NCBI RefSeq assembly: GCF_003402475.1
Contig: NZ_BFAB01000007.1
Coordinates: 248,001 to 312,000 of the forward strand
Reading direction: 5' to 3'
Origin: Mycobacterium sp. MFM001
Lineage (GTDB): Bacteria; Actinomycetota; Actinomycetes; Mycobacteriales; Mycobacteriaceae
Length of the DNA: 64,000 bases
Each line of letters begins with the position of its first letter. The first letter of the stretch is position 1. A model generated the notes under the pieces. That model made no database searches. It was not told the origin of the DNA and saw nothing but the letters and a program-made list of their open reading frames with translations. This document shows, piece after piece, positions 37,447 to 46,876 of this stretch. The translations under genes and the position numbers were made by a program.

Positions 37447-38525
37447 AGCTGGTGTTCGACGCACCCCGGCGGGCCCTGCCGCCGCGGCATTTCGCCGACC
37501 TCGACGAAGCCGGCCGCGCGGCCGCCGTCGCCGAGCTGGGCCTGCCGGCGTATCGCGCCAAGCAGCTCGCCCGCCAGTACTACGGCCGGCTGATCGCCGA
37601 CCCGCGGCAGATGACCGACCTGCCCGCCGCGGTTCGCGACCGGGTTGCCGAGGCGTTGTTCCCGAGCCTCCTCGTTTCGGCGCGCGAGGTCACCTGCGAT
37701 GCCGGCCAGACCCGCAAGATGCTGTGGCGGGCCGTTAACGACCCTGCCGGCACCACCTTCGAGTCGGTGCTGATGCGCTACCCGCAGCGCAACACCGTCT
37801 GCATTTCGTCGCAGGCCGGCTGCGGCATGGCGTGCCCGTTCTGCGCGACGGGCCAGGGCGGCCTGACCCGCAACCTCTCTGCTGCGGAGATCCTCGAACA
37901 GGTGCGTTCCGCCGCCGCGGAGCTGCGCGACGAGTTCGGCGACCGTCTGTCGAATGTGGTGTTCATGGGCATGGGGGAGCCGCTGGCCAACTACGCGCGG
38001 GTGGTCGCCGCGGTGCGCGGCATCACCGCCGGCTTCGGGATCTCGGCGCGGGCCGTGACGGTGTCGACCGTCGGTCTCGCCCCGGCCATCCGCAAGCTCG
38101 CCGACGAACGGCTGGGTGTGACGCTGGCGCTGTCGCTGCACGCGCCCGACGACGAGCTGCGCGACACGCTGGTGCCGGTCAACAACCGGTGGAAGATCGC
38201 CGAAGCGCTGGACGCGGCGCGCTACTACGCCGACGTCACCGGCCGGCGGGTGTCGATCGAATACGCGCTGATCCGCGACGTCAACGACCAGCCGTGGCGG
38301 GCCGAGCTGCTGGGCAGACTGTTGCATCGCACGCTGGGGCCGCTGGCCCACGTGAACGTCATCCCGCTCAACCCCACACCGGGCAGCGACTGGGACGCCA
38401 GCCCGAAACCCGCGGAGCGGGAATTCGTCCGGCGCGTGCGGGCCGAGGGCGTCTCCTGCACGGTTCGCGACACCCGCGGCCGGGAGATCGCCGCCGCCTG
38501 CGGCCAGCTGGCCGCAGACAGCTGA
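37443..38525 (+). CDS. rlmN: Dual-specificity 23S rRNA/tRNA adenine-C2 methyltransferase
   Basis: Radical-SAM enzyme methylating A2503 of 23S rRNA and A37 of some tRNAs. The 360-residue protein has the [4Fe-4S] motif CGMACPFC followed by [11 protein letters not shown], then [13 protein letters not shown], and the methyl-carrying Cys in [14 protein letters not shown] 37443 overlaps the cdsA stop; the frame upstream of it is inside cdsA. Equivalent to Rv2880c/Rv2879c. Confidence 0.96.
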   Translation: MKLVFDAPRRALPPRHFADLDEAGRAAAVAELGLPAYRAKQLARQYYGRLIADPRQMTDLPAAVRDRVAEALFPSLLVSAREVTCDAGQTRKMLWRAVNDPAGTTFESVLMRYPQRNTVCISSQAGCGMACPFCATGQGGLTRNLSAAEILEQVRSAAAELRDEFGDRLSNVVFMGMGEPLANYARVVAAVRGITAGFGISARAVTVSTVGLAPAIRKLADERLGVTLALSLHAPDDELRDTLVPVNNRWKIAEALDAARYYADVTGRRVSIEYALIRDVNDQPWRAELLGRLLHRTLGPLAHVNVIPLNPTPGSDWDASPKPAEREFVRRVRAEGVSCTVRDTRGREIAAACGQLAADS

Positions 38526-38588
38526 GCATTTGAACCAAATCCGGCCCGCTTTACGTGGTTAGGTTAAACACGAAAGTGGAGGCCTGCC

Positions 38589-39083
38589 ATGAGGGTTCAC
38601 TGTTCCATCCTGACGAAACTGCTTGCCCTGGTTGTCATCACGGTAGCGACCAGCATTGCACCGAGTGCGCTGGCGGCCGACGATCGGCTGAACTTCACCG
38701 CAACCACGCTGAGCGGCGGCCCGTTCAACGGCGCCAGCCTGCAAGGCAAGCCGGCTGTGCTCTGGTTCTGGACGCCGTGGTGCCCCTACTGCAACGCCGA
38801 AGCGCCGGGCGTCAGCCAGGTGGCGGCGGCGAATCCCGGGGTGACCTTCGTGGGCGTCGCGGCGCACTCGGATGTCGCGGCGATGCAGAACTTCGTGTCC
38901 AAGTACAACCTGAACTTCACCAACCTCAACGACGCTGACGGTTCGATCTGGGCGCGCTACAACGTGCCCTGGCAGCCCGCGTATGTGTTCTACCGTGCCG
39001 ACGGCACATCGACGTTCGTGAACAACCCGACGGCGGCCATGCCCCAGCAAGAGCTGTCCGACCGGGTGGCGGCACTCAAGTAA
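38589..39083 (+). CDS. mpt53: Secreted thioredoxin-fold protein MPT53 (DsbE-like)
   Basis: Exported 164-residue thiol-disulfide oxidoreductase with a signal peptide (LTKLLALVVITVATSIAPSALA, cleavage before ADDR). The active site is WCPYC in LWFWTPWCPYCNAEAPG; a cis-Pro segment is NVPWQPAYVFY. Family work on the M. tuberculosis protein shows an oxidase rather than a reductase role. GGAGG precedes ATG 38589. The next gene is a CcdA-like transporter 3 bp away, the likely electron partner. Confidence 0.94.
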   Translation: MRVHCSILTKLLALVVITVATSIAPSALAADDRLNFTATTLSGGPFNGASLQGKPAVLWFWTPWCPYCNAEAPGVSQVAAANPGVTFVGVAAHSDVAAMQNFVSKYNLNFTNLNDADGSIWARYNVPWQPAYVFYRADGTSTFVNNPTAAMPQQELSDRVAALK

Positions 39084-39086
39084 TCA

Positions 39087-39941
39087 GTGGACCAGGGACT
39101 GGTCGGTTTGGCGTTCGCTGCCGGATTGGTGGCGGCACTGAACCCGTGCGGATTCGCCATGCTGCCGGGCTATCTCGTTCTGGTGGTGCGCGGCGGCGGA
39201 TCGTCGGGACTGACGGCGGTCGGCCGCGCATTGGTGGCCACGGTCGGAATGGCGCTCGGCTTCCTGACAGTGTTCGCAGTGTTCGGGGCGCTCACCGTGT
39301 CCGCGGCGACGGCGGTGCAGCGTTACATGCCGTACGTCACGGTGTTGATCGGCATTGTGCTTGTCGCCCTTGGTATTTGGCTGCTGTCCGGTCGAGAGCT
39401 GACCTTGCTGATGCCGAAACAGCTTGGCACGCAACGAGCCCCGACCGTTCGGCTGGGGTCGATGTACGGCTACGGCCTCGGCTATGCGATCGCGTCGTTG
39501 TCGTGCACCGTCGGCCCGTTCCTGGCGGTTACCGCTGCCGGTCTTCGCGGTGGATCGATTCTGGGCAGCGTCGTGATCTATCTGGCCTACGTCGCGGGGC
39601 TGACGTTGGTCGTCGGCGTGCTGGCCGTCGCCGCCGCATGCGCGAGCTCGGCGCTGGCCGATCGCCTGCGGCGGATCCTGCCGTTCGTGAACCGGGTCGG
39701 CGGCGCGCTGCTGGTGGTCGTCGGGCTGTACGTCGGCTACTACGGCCTCTATGAGGTGCGGTTGTTCAGCTTGCACGGTCATCCGCAGGACGCGGTGATC
39801 GCCGCAGCCGGCCGGGTCCAGGGCGCACTGGCCGGCTGGGTGCATCAGCACGGCGCCTGGCCGTGGGTGTCGGCGCTGGTCCTGCTGGTGGGGGCCGGAC
39901 TCGCACATGCGTTGTACCAGCGGAAACACCGTGACACTTGA
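39087..39941 (+). CDS. CcdA/DsbD-like thiol-electron transporter
   Basis: A 284-residue membrane protein with six core helices plus C-terminal ones. The redox cysteines are in AALNPCGFAMLPGYLVL (helix 1) and IASLSCTVGPFLAVTAAG (helix 4). It should move reducing equivalents from cytosolic thioredoxin to the extracytoplasmic MPT53. It starts at GTG 39087, 3 bp after the mpt53 stop. Corresponds to Rv2877c. Confidence 0.9.
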   Translation: MDQGLVGLAFAAGLVAALNPCGFAMLPGYLVLVVRGGGSSGLTAVGRALVATVGMALGFLTVFAVFGALTVSAATAVQRYMPYVTVLIGIVLVALGIWLLSGRELTLLMPKQLGTQRAPTVRLGSMYGYGLGYAIASLSCTVGPFLAVTAAGLRGGSILGSVVIYLAYVAGLTLVVGVLAVAAACASSALADRLRRILPFVNRVGGALLVVVGLYVGYYGLYEVRLFSLHGHPQDAVIAAAGRVQGALAGWVHQHGAWPWVSALVLLVGAGLAHALYQRKHRDT

Positions 39942-39971
39942 AATGACATCATGATGGTGTCACGATGACAC
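39932..39971 (+). promoter_or_regulatory. Array of TGACAY half-sites, putative RHH operator
   Basis: Four TGACAY half-sites occur at 39932-39937, 39944-39949, 39957-39962 (inverted) and 39966-39971. GTGTCA-CGA-TGACAC (39957-39971) is a perfect palindrome ending 2 bp before the RHH gene ATG, and TGACATC/GGTGTCA forms a second imperfect one. Ribbon-helix-helix proteins commonly bind such tandem half-sites to repress themselves. Confidence 0.65.
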
Positions 39972-39972
39972 T

Positions 39973-40437
39973 ATGGATTTGCAGCCGTACGTCGACGGGG
40001 TCCGCCACGAACTGAACGTCGCTGCCGCGGTCGGCGGCCCCGATGCACAGGCGCTTGCCGACCGGCTGATCGCTCCGCTCGAGTCGGCCATCCGGTTGGC
40101 GCTGCTGGAGGCGCTGTCGAGCGGCGCCGAAGAAATCACCCGCGAGCTCGCGCCCCGCTCGGTGGAGGTCCGGCTGCGAGGCCGCGATCCGGAGTTCGTC
40201 GTCAGCGCGCCGCTCGAGGAGCCGGCCGACGAGGCGCCGGCGGCGAACGTCGACGACGACGGCGGCACCTGGCGAGTCACCCTGCGGCTCCCCGAATCGC
40301 TGCGGGCCGGCATCGAGGCGGCCGCCCGCCGCGACGGCATTTCGCTGAACGCCTGGTTGGTCCGCGCGGCTGCGGCGCGGGTCGAACCGGCGGCACGAAC
40401 CGACACCCGCCACCGCGTCACCGGCTGGGTGCGTTGA
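39973..40437 (+). CDS. HicB/Arc-like ribbon-helix-helix protein
   Basis: A 154-residue protein. The C-terminal part has the RHH DNA-binding pattern (TWRVTLRLPESLRAGIEAAARRDGISLNAWLVRAAAARV, about residues 97-136). The N-terminal half (YVDGVRHELNVAAAVGGPDAQALADRLIAPLESAIRLALLEAL) is a helical region of unknown role. Annotated relatives are called HicB-type antitoxins, but no HicA toxin lies next to it. The partner downstream is a DUF4097 gene 24 bp away. Half-site array immediately upstream suggests autoregulation. Confidence 0.85.
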   Translation: MDLQPYVDGVRHELNVAAAVGGPDAQALADRLIAPLESAIRLALLEALSSGAEEITRELAPRSVEVRLRGRDPEFVVSAPLEEPADEAPAANVDDDGGTWRVTLRLPESLRAGIEAAARRDGISLNAWLVRAAAARVEPAARTDTRHRVTGWVR

Positions 40438-40461
40438 CACGAAAACCAAAGGAGGACAACG

Positions 40462-41211
40462 ATGCCCACATTCGCGACACCCCAACCCATCTCCGCGCGA
40501 ATCGACGCGGCCGCTGGCTCGATCCGGCTGATCGCCACTGACCGCACCGACACCGTCGTCGAGGTCCGACCGCGCGACGAAAGCCGGCCGGCCGACGTTC
40601 GGTCGGCCGAGCAGGCCCGAGTGTCCTATGCCAACGGGCAGCTGACCGTCGCGCCGTCGAAGTTCGGCTTCCTCGGCTATCGGATGGGCGCCGTCGACAT
40701 CGTCGTCGAATTGCCCTCGCACTCCCGGGTCCGTGTTGCGGTGGCGTCCGCCGATGTGCAGGCCGACGGGGAATTCGCCGACTTCGACTTCGCATCGGCC
40801 AGCGGAAGCCTTGCGGCCCAAACCATTACCGGCAGGCTCAAGGCCTCGACGGCGTCGGGCGGAGTCGACATCGACGCGCTCGACGGTGAGCTGACGTTCC
40901 AGGCCTCCAGCGGCTCACTGTCGATCGATCGGCTGCAGGGTCGCGTGAAGTCGGCAACCGCGTCCGGTTCGGTTCGCATCACCGCGGCGGCCAGCGGCGC
41001 CGTCGTCGCGAATACCAGTAGCGGCGACGTCGCAATCGGTGTCCCGGAGGGAAGCGCGGCTCAGCTCGACATCATGACGGGATCCGGCCTCGTCACCAAT
41101 CGGCTGCAGCCCTCCGACGGGCCCGAGGACGGTGACCAGACGCTATTAGTAAAGGTGCGCACCGGCTCCGGTGACGTCGACATCCACCGGGCCGTGGCGA
41201 CGCTTACCTGA
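40462..41211 (+). CDS. DUF4097-family beta-strand-repeat protein
   Basis: A 249-residue protein built of short beta repeats ([59 protein letters not shown]), predicted to form a right-handed beta-helix. No signal peptide or membrane segment is visible. AAAGGAGGA precedes ATG 40462. Usually paired in actinobacteria with a small regulator, as here with the RHH gene. Function unknown. The 3' end overlaps the convergent DUF2631 gene by 8 bp. Confidence 0.88.
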   Translation: MPTFATPQPISARIDAAAGSIRLIATDRTDTVVEVRPRDESRPADVRSAEQARVSYANGQLTVAPSKFGFLGYRMGAVDIVVELPSHSRVRVAVASADVQADGEFADFDFASASGSLAAQTITGRLKASTASGGVDIDALDGELTFQASSGSLSIDRLQGRVKSATASGSVRITAAASGAVVANTSSGDVAIGVPEGSAAQLDIMTGSGLVTNRLQPSDGPEDGDQTLLVKVRTGSGDVDIHRAVATLT

Positions 41212-41458
41212 TCCAGCCGCGGCGGCGGCCCCACCAGTCGCGCACGACCACGAATAGCGTCAGCACGGCGAAGCTGATCAAAAACCAGTTCTCGATGTGG
41301 CCGACGTGGTTGCCGCGCAGCATCAGCAGCAAAAACCCGGCGATGCACAGCCCGACGATGTGCCAGGTGCGGTGGTTGATCCTGCTCCAGCCCCATTGCG
41401 CGGAGGGCACTTCGGCAAGGTCGACCCCGGTGTAACGCTCCACCTCAGTACCGGCCAC
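41204..41458 (-). CDS. DUF2631 small membrane protein (Rv2876-like)
   Basis: An 84-residue protein with two transmembrane segments ([42 protein letters not shown]) and a basic end (GRRRGWIR). It matches Rv2876 by recall, including SAQWGW and RGNHVGH. GTG 41458 with GGAGGAG 5 bp upstream is chosen over a longer reading to 41518. Function unknown; conserved in mycobacteria near the mpt70/mpt83 locus. Confidence 0.9.
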   Translation of the reverse strand: MAGTEVERYTGVDLAEVPSAQWGWSRINHRTWHIVGLCIAGFLLLMLRGNHVGHIENWFLISFAVLTLFVVVRDWWGRRRGWIR

Positions 41459-41523
41459 GGCTACTCCTCCACTTGGACTCCGACGCCCCGACATTCTGGC
41501 ATACGCGGGAAAGAGCAATCGGG

Positions 41524-42195
41524 CTACGGGCCGGGCGGGGGCATCAGCACGGTGTCGATCATGTACAGCTGCGCGTTCGCGGTGCTGATGCCGCCACAGG
41601 TGACCGCGGCCTCGTTGACCTTCAGGCTGTCGGCGGTGCCGGTGACGGTCAGCGTGGTGTTGGCGTCAAGGGTCTGGTGCACGCCGTCGACCTGGGCGGG
41701 GGTCAGCTGCCCGTTGACCAGGTGGTAGGTCAGGAGGCTGTTCAGGAACGCTCCGTCGGTCTTGAACCGGTCCATCGTGGCGGGGTCGAGCTTGGCGAAC
41801 GCCTGGTCGGTGGGCGCGAACAGCGTGAACTGGCCCTTGTTCACCGTGTCGACGAGGTTCACGTCCGGGTTCATCCGGCCCGACAGTGCCTGGGTCAGCG
41901 TGGTCAGCCGCGGGTTGTTCGACGCCGCGACGTAGACCGGGTCTTTGGCCATGCCCGACACCGAACCGGGCCCGGTGGGCACCTGCTGCTCGTACTCGGC
42001 ACAGCCGGGGCCGACGGGATTGCCTGCGGGAGCGGCGGTTCCGCTGGTGGTCGAAGACGTCGGCGAGGTGACGACGACCGTGGTGGTCACGGTGGATGGC
42101 GGGGACTGGACGGGTTCGTGAACCTCGGTGGTACAGGCCGACGACCCCATCACCGCCAGCACAACGACGCCGGCCGCGGCAAGCGGTCTATTCAT
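41524..42195 (-). CDS. MPT83/MPT70-like fasciclin-domain lipoprotein
   Basis: A 223-residue exported protein with a lipoprotein-like signal ([14 protein letters not shown]; the lipobox is weak at -3), a Thr/Ser/Pro-rich linker and one FAS1 domain ([43 protein letters not shown] ... [10 protein letters not shown]). MPT83 is surface anchored and MPT70 secreted; the Cys favours the MPT83 type. AGAGGA at correct spacing supports ATG 42195 over 42204. M. tuberculosis has mpt70-dipZ-mpt83 here; only one fasciclin gene and no dipZ are present. Divergent from dxr. Confidence 0.9.
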   Translation of the reverse strand: MNRPLAAAGVVVLAVMGSSACTTEVHEPVQSPPSTVTTTVVVTSPTSSTTSGTAAPAGNPVGPGCAEYEQQVPTGPGSVSGMAKDPVYVAASNNPRLTTLTQALSGRMNPDVNLVDTVNKGQFTLFAPTDQAFAKLDPATMDRFKTDGAFLNSLLTYHLVNGQLTPAQVDGVHQTLDANTTLTVTGTADSLKVNEAAVTCGGISTANAQLYMIDTVLMPPPGP

Positions 42196-42289
42196 TTTTG
42201 CCATCCTCTCCCTGCCATTAGGTGTCCGTCCCCTTTCCCGGTTTGAGCTGACGCTAAACCCGCCGCGCGATGCGCGGCACAATGAATTG

Positions 42290-43492
42290 GTGACAAGCCC
42301 TGCTGACGGCCGCGCCGAACGTGAAGCTAGCCGCACGCTCGACGAACGCCTGCGCGTCCTGGTGCTGGGCAGCACCGGCTCGATCGGGACCCAGGCGCTG
42401 GACGTCATCGCCGCCAACCCGGATCGCTTCGAGCTGGTCGGGCTGGCCGCCGGCGGGGCCAACCCGGACCTGCTCGCCCGGCAGCGCGCCGAGACCGGGG
42501 TGACCAACGTCGCCGTCGCCGACGAGCACGCGCCTCTGAGTGACGTCACCTATCGCGGACCCGACGCCGTCACCCGACTGGTCGAGAACACCGAGGCCGA
42601 CGTCGTACTCAATGCCCTGGTCGGGGCGCTGGGTCTGCGGCCGACGCTGGCTGCGCTGGCAACCGGCGCCCGGCTGGCGCTGGCCAACAAGGAGTCGCTG
42701 GTCGCCGGCGGGCCGCTGGTGCTGCAAGCGGCCAAGCCCGGCCAGATCGTGCCCGTCGACTCCGAGCACTCCGCGATGGCGCAATGCCTGCGCAGCGGCA
42801 GCCCGCACGAGGTCGCCAAGATCGTGCTCACCGCCTCCGGCGGCCCGTTCCGCGGCTGGTCGGCCGCCCAGCTCGAACACGTCACCCCCGAGCAGGCCGG
42901 CGCCCACCCGACCTGGTCGATGGGCCCGATGAACACGCTGAACTCGGCGTCGCTGGTCAACAAGGGCCTCGAGCTCATCGAGACCCACCTGCTGTTCGGC
43001 GTCCCGTACGAGCGCATCGACGTCGTCGTGCACCCGCAGTCGATCGTGCACTCGATGGTCACCTTCACCGACGGCTCGACAATCGCGCAGGCCAGCCCGC
43101 CGGACATGAAGCTGCCGATCGCGCTGGCGCTGGGCTGGCCGGACCGGGTGCCCGGCGCCGCGGCCGCCTGCGACTTCACCACCGCGTCGAGCTGGGAGTT
43201 CGAGCCGCTGGACGCCGCGGTGTTTCCGGCCGTCGACCTCGCCCGGCAGGCCGGCCGGACCGGCGGCTGCATGACCGCGGTCTACAACGCCGCCAACGAA
43301 GAAGCAGCCGCGGCGTTCCTGGCCGGGCGGATCCGGTTCCCGGCGATCGTGCGCACAATCGCCGACGTGCTGAGCGCCGCCGACCAGTGGGCCGTTTCAC
43401 CCGCTACCGTGGAAGACGTACTCGACGCGCAGCGCTGGGCCCGCGACGCGGCCAGGCGCGCGGTCACACAGGAGGTCATACCCACTCGATGA
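42290..43492 (+). CDS. dxr: 1-deoxy-D-xylulose-5-phosphate reductoisomerase
   Basis: Second enzyme of the MEP isoprenoid pathway, converting DXP to MEP with NADPH; target of fosmidomycin. The 400-residue protein has the NADPH motif [19 protein letters not shown], metal and substrate residues in [12 protein letters not shown], the flexible loop [19 protein letters not shown], and [13 protein letters not shown] 42290 is chosen because homology begins with [11 protein letters not shown] shortly after it. Its TGA overlaps the rip1 start. Confidence 0.96.
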   Translation: MTSPADGRAEREASRTLDERLRVLVLGSTGSIGTQALDVIAANPDRFELVGLAAGGANPDLLARQRAETGVTNVAVADEHAPLSDVTYRGPDAVTRLVENTEADVVLNALVGALGLRPTLAALATGARLALANKESLVAGGPLVLQAAKPGQIVPVDSEHSAMAQCLRSGSPHEVAKIVLTASGGPFRGWSAAQLEHVTPEQAGAHPTWSMGPMNTLNSASLVNKGLELIETHLLFGVPYERIDVVVHPQSIVHSMVTFTDGSTIAQASPPDMKLPIALALGWPDRVPGAAAACDFTTASSWEFEPLDAAVFPAVDLARQAGRTGGCMTAVYNAANEEAAAAFLAGRIRFPAIVRTIADVLSAADQWAVSPATVEDVLDAQRWARDAARRAVTQEVIPTR

Positions 43493-44697
43493 TGTTCGTC
43501 GTCGGCATCGTTTTGTTCGCGCTCGCGATCCTGATCTCGGTGGCGCTGCACGAATGCGGCCACATGTGGGTCGCGCGCGCCACGGGGATGAAAGTGCGCC
43601 GCTATTTCGTCGGCTTCGGCCCGACGCTGTGGTCGACCCGGCGCGGCGAAACCGAATACGGCTTGAAGGCTGTGCCCGCCGGCGGGTTCTGCGACATCGC
43701 CGGGATGACGGCGATCGAGGAGCTGCGGCCCGACGAACGCGACCGCGCGATGTACAAGCAGAAGACCTGGAAGCGCACCGCGGTGCTGCTGGCCGGGCCG
43801 GGGATGAACTTCTTGATCGGCCTGGTGCTGATCTACGGCATCGCCGTCGTCTGGGGGCTGCCGAACCTACACCCCGAGACCCGCGCCGTCGTCGGCGGAA
43901 CCGCTTGTGTCGCACCGGAAGTCAGCAAGGGTGAACTCGGCCAGTGCACCGGCCCAGGCCCGGCGGCCATCGCCGGCATCAAGCCCGGCGACGTGATCGT
44001 CAAGGTCGCCGACAAGGACGTGCATTCGTTCGCCGACGTGCAGGCCGCCGTGCAGCCGCGAAGCGGGCCCACGCCGGTGGTGGTGGAACGCGACGGCCAC
44101 CGGCTCGACTTCACCGTGAACGTCACGCAGACAAAGCGGTTCACGTCCCAGCACGCCGAGGCCGCATCGACCGTCGGCGCCATCGGAATCAGCAGCAGTG
44201 CGCTGTCCGGGCCCACGAAGTACAACGTGCTGACAGCGGTGCCCGCCACGTTCACGTTCACCGGCGACTTGTCCGTGGAGCTGGGCAAGTCGCTGGCCAA
44301 GATCCCCACCAAAGTCGGCGCGCTGGTGCACTCGATCAGCGGCGGAGAACGTGATCCCGAGACCCCGATCAGCGTCGTCGGCGCCAGCATCATCGGCGGC
44401 GACACCGTCGATCACGGCTTGTGGGTGGCGTTCTGGTTCTTCTTGGCCCAGCTGAACTTCGTGCTGGGCGCCATCAACCTGCTGCCGCTGCTGCCGTTCG
44501 ACGGCGGACACATCGCGATCGCCGTGTACGAGAAGATCCGCAACATGATCCGGTCGGCGCGCGGCATGGTCGCCGCGGCGCCGGTCAACTACCTCAAGCT
44601 GATGCCCGCCACCTACGTCATCCTGGTCGTGGTGGTCGGCTACATGCTGCTGACCGTTACCGCCGACCTGGTCAACCCGATCAGGTTGTTCCAGTAG
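43489..44697 (+). CDS. rip1: Site-2 intramembrane metalloprotease
   Basis: Membrane zinc protease of 402 residues that in M. tuberculosis cleaves anti-sigma factors RskA, RslA and RsmA and affects envelope composition. HECGH (helix 1) is the zinc site; the third ligand is in [13 protein letters not shown] near the C-terminus. A PDZ-type region lies between (about residues 130-300, with [17 protein letters not shown]). Start ATG 43489 or the next ATG 43492, overlapping the dxr stop; GGAGG lies 12 bp upstream. Equivalent to Rv2869c. Confidence 0.95.
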   Translation: MMFVVGIVLFALAILISVALHECGHMWVARATGMKVRRYFVGFGPTLWSTRRGETEYGLKAVPAGGFCDIAGMTAIEELRPDERDRAMYKQKTWKRTAVLLAGPGMNFLIGLVLIYGIAVVWGLPNLHPETRAVVGGTACVAPEVSKGELGQCTGPGPAAIAGIKPGDVIVKVADKDVHSFADVQAAVQPRSGPTPVVVERDGHRLDFTVNVTQTKRFTSQHAEAASTVGAIGISSSALSGPTKYNVLTAVPATFTFTGDLSVELGKSLAKIPTKVGALVHSISGGERDPETPISVVGASIIGGDTVDHGLWVAFWFFLAQLNFVLGAINLLPLLPFDGGHIAIAVYEKIRNMIRSARGMVAAAPVNYLKLMPATYVILVVVVGYMLLTVTADLVNPIRLFQ

Positions 44698-44708
44698 GAG
44701 ATTCACTG

Positions 44709-45854
44709 ATGTCTGTCGGATTGGGCATGCCGGAACCACCGGCGCCCACGTTGGCGCCGCGGCGCAAGACCCGCCAGCTGATGGTCGGCGACGTCGGCAT
44801 CGGCAGCGATTATCCGATTGCGGTGCAGTCGATGACCACCACCAAAACCCACGACGTCAACGCCACGCTGCAGCAGATCGCCGAGCTGACCGCCGCCGGC
44901 TGCGACATCGTGCGGGTGGCCTGCCCGCGCCAGGAGGACGCCGACGCGCTCGCCGAAATCGCCCGGCACAGCCAGATTCCGGTGATCGCCGACATCCATT
45001 TCCAGCCCAAGTACATCTTCGCCGCGATCGACGCGGGGTGTGCGGCCGTGCGGGTAAACCCCGGCAACATCAAGGAATTCGACGGCCGGGTCGGCGAGGT
45101 CGCCAAAGCTGCTGCGGCGGCAGGCATTCCGATCCGCATCGGCGTCAACGCCGGCTCGCTGGACAAGCGGTTCATGGCCAAGTACGGCAAGGCCACCCCG
45201 GAGGCGCTGGTGGAGTCCGCGCTGTGGGAGGCGTCGCTGTTCGAGGAGCACGGCTTTTCCGACATCAAGATCAGCGTCAAGCACAACGACCCGGTGATCA
45301 TGGTCGCCGCCTACGAGCAGCTGGCCGCGCAGTGCGACTACCCGCTGCACCTGGGCGTCACCGAGGCCGGCCCGGCGTTCCAGGGCACCATCAAGTCGGC
45401 AGTCGCGTTCGGTGCGCTGCTGAGCCGGGGGATCGGCGACACCATCCGGGTGTCGCTGTCGGCGCCGCCGGTCGAAGAGGTCAAGGTCGGCAACCAGATC
45501 CTCGAATCGCTCAACCTGCGGCCCCGCTCGCTGGAAATCGTGTCCTGCCCGTCGTGTGGCCGTGCCCAGGTCGACGTGTACACGCTGGCCAACGAGGTCA
45601 GCGCCGGTCTGGACGGCCTGGAGGTTCCGCTGCGGGTGGCGGTGATGGGCTGCGTGGTCAACGGGCCGGGGGAGGCCCGCGAAGCGGACCTCGGGGTGGC
45701 GTCGGGCAACGGCAAGGGCCAGATCTTCGTGCGCGGCGAGGTGATCAAGACGGTGCCCGAAGCACAGATCGTCGAGACGCTGATCGAAGAGGCCATGCGG
45801 CTCGCCGGAGAGCAAGGTACTGCAAGCGGTTCGCCCGTTGTGACCGTAAGCTGA
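44709..45854 (+). CDS. ispG: 4-hydroxy-3-methylbut-2-en-1-yl diphosphate synthase
   Basis: GcpE/IspG, the [4Fe-4S] enzyme of the MEP pathway making HMBPP. The 381-residue protein has a TIM-barrel part ([19 protein letters not shown] ... [30 protein letters not shown]). The C-terminal cluster domain has CPSCGR and [18 protein letters not shown] 8 bp before ATG 44709. It forms the conserved dxr-rip1-ispG operon. Confidence 0.97.
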   Translation: MSVGLGMPEPPAPTLAPRRKTRQLMVGDVGIGSDYPIAVQSMTTTKTHDVNATLQQIAELTAAGCDIVRVACPRQEDADALAEIARHSQIPVIADIHFQPKYIFAAIDAGCAAVRVNPGNIKEFDGRVGEVAKAAAAAGIPIRIGVNAGSLDKRFMAKYGKATPEALVESALWEASLFEEHGFSDIKISVKHNDPVIMVAAYEQLAAQCDYPLHLGVTEAGPAFQGTIKSAVAFGALLSRGIGDTIRVSLSAPPVEEVKVGNQILESLNLRPRSLEIVSCPSCGRAQVDVYTLANEVSAGLDGLEVPLRVAVMGCVVNGPGEAREADLGVASGNGKGQIFVRGEVIKTVPEAQIVETLIEEAMRLAGEQGTASGSPVVTVS

Positions 45855-45884
45855 GGGGCGCCCGCTTTCGCAGAAAGAACCACC

Positions 45885-46739
45885 ATGTCGGCTCCCCCCA
45901 TCCATCGCTTGGTCGATGAGCGACGGGTGTCGGTGGTGCGGGACGTCGCGGCGGTGTGCCGCGTTCTCGACCATGACCCCGTCGGGTCGTGCATGGTGGC
46001 CGCACGGGTCGCCGATCACGGGATCGAGCCGTCGGCTATCGGCGGCGAACTGTGGACCCGGCGCGGCGTCGACGAATCCCTTTGCTACGCAGGGCCAAAC
46101 CTGATTCCGCTGCGCGGCGGGCCGGACGACTTGAATGCCTTCGCGGACGAGGCGATGAGCGGATCGCGGCGATGCTCGTCGCTGGTGGGCCGCGCCGAAC
46201 TGGTGATGCCGATGTGGCGGCGACTGGAGTCAGCCTGGGGGCCGGCACGCGACGTGCGTGAGCATCAGCCGTTGATGGCACTGGGCCGCATGCCTAGTTA
46301 CGCGATCGACCCTGAGGTGCGCCAGGTGAAGCTCACCGAAATCGACGCCTACCTGGTGGCCGCGGTCGACATGTTCATCGGCGAGGTGGGGGTGGACCCG
46401 CGGCTGGGCGACGGCGGTCGCGGCTACCGCCGCCGGGTGGCCAACCTGATCACCCAGGGCCGGGCGTGGGCTCGTTTCGAGCACGGTCAGGTTGTGTTCA
46501 AGGCCGAAGTCGGGTCACAGTCTCCGGCGGTCGGCCAGATCCAGGGCGTCTGGGTGCATCCCGATCGCCGAGGCCAGGGTCTGGGAACCGCAGGCACCGC
46601 GACGCTGGCGGCCGTGATCGTCGGCACGGGACGGATCGCCAGCCTGTACGTCAACAGCTTCAACACCGTGGCCCGCGCCGCGTACTCGCGCGTCGGGTTC
46701 ACCGAGGTCGGCAGCTTCGCGACGGTGCTCCTCGACTGA
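45885..46739 (+). CDS. GNAT acetyltransferase-like protein (Rv2867c-like)
   Basis: A 284-residue protein of the length of Rv2867c. The N-terminal half (residues 1-150) is a DUF4081-type domain. The C-terminal half is a GNAT fold with the acetyl-CoA loop VWVHPDRRGQGLGTAGTATLA and a conserved end YVNSFNTVARAAYSRVGFTEVGSFATVLL. Substrate unknown. It starts 30 bp after ispG and is probably in the same transcript. Confidence 0.9.
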   Translation: MSAPPIHRLVDERRVSVVRDVAAVCRVLDHDPVGSCMVAARVADHGIEPSAIGGELWTRRGVDESLCYAGPNLIPLRGGPDDLNAFADEAMSGSRRCSSLVGRAELVMPMWRRLESAWGPARDVREHQPLMALGRMPSYAIDPEVRQVKLTEIDAYLVAAVDMFIGEVGVDPRLGDGGRGYRRRVANLITQGRAWARFEHGQVVFKAEVGSQSPAVGQIQGVWVHPDRRGQGLGTAGTATLAAVIVGTGRIASLYVNSFNTVARAAYSRVGFTEVGSFATVLLD

Positions 46740-46751
46740 GTCGGTTGCCCT

Positions 46752-46803
46752 CGAGCGTCACGCCAGCGTGACGCTCGGGTGCGCCGGCCACGCTGGCGTG
46801 ACG
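46752..46803 (+). repeat. Nested inverted repeats between the GNAT and PBP genes
   Basis: CGAGCGTCAC (46752-46761) pairs perfectly with GTGACGCTCG (46768-46777), 6-nt loop. CGTCACGCCAGCGTG (46756-46770) recurs inverted as CACGCTGGCGTGACG (46789-46803). The two hairpins are mutually exclusive. Probably the terminator of the ispG operon, or a small palindromic repeat unit. Confidence 0.6.
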
Positions 46804-46876
46804 CGCGTTGCCCTCGCTGTCTGGTCTCGGTGCGCCTCCGACAGATCAGCGTTAGCAATTCGTAACATCAGCCCCA

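Noticed and set aside
39973..40437. A classical HicAB toxin-antitoxin system
   Set aside because: No HicA-like (dsRBD fold, 60-80 residues) gene is found on either side; the neighbour is a DUF4097 protein.
46752..46803. CRISPR-like or tandem repeat array
   Set aside because: Only one inverted duplication is present; no regularly spaced direct repeats.
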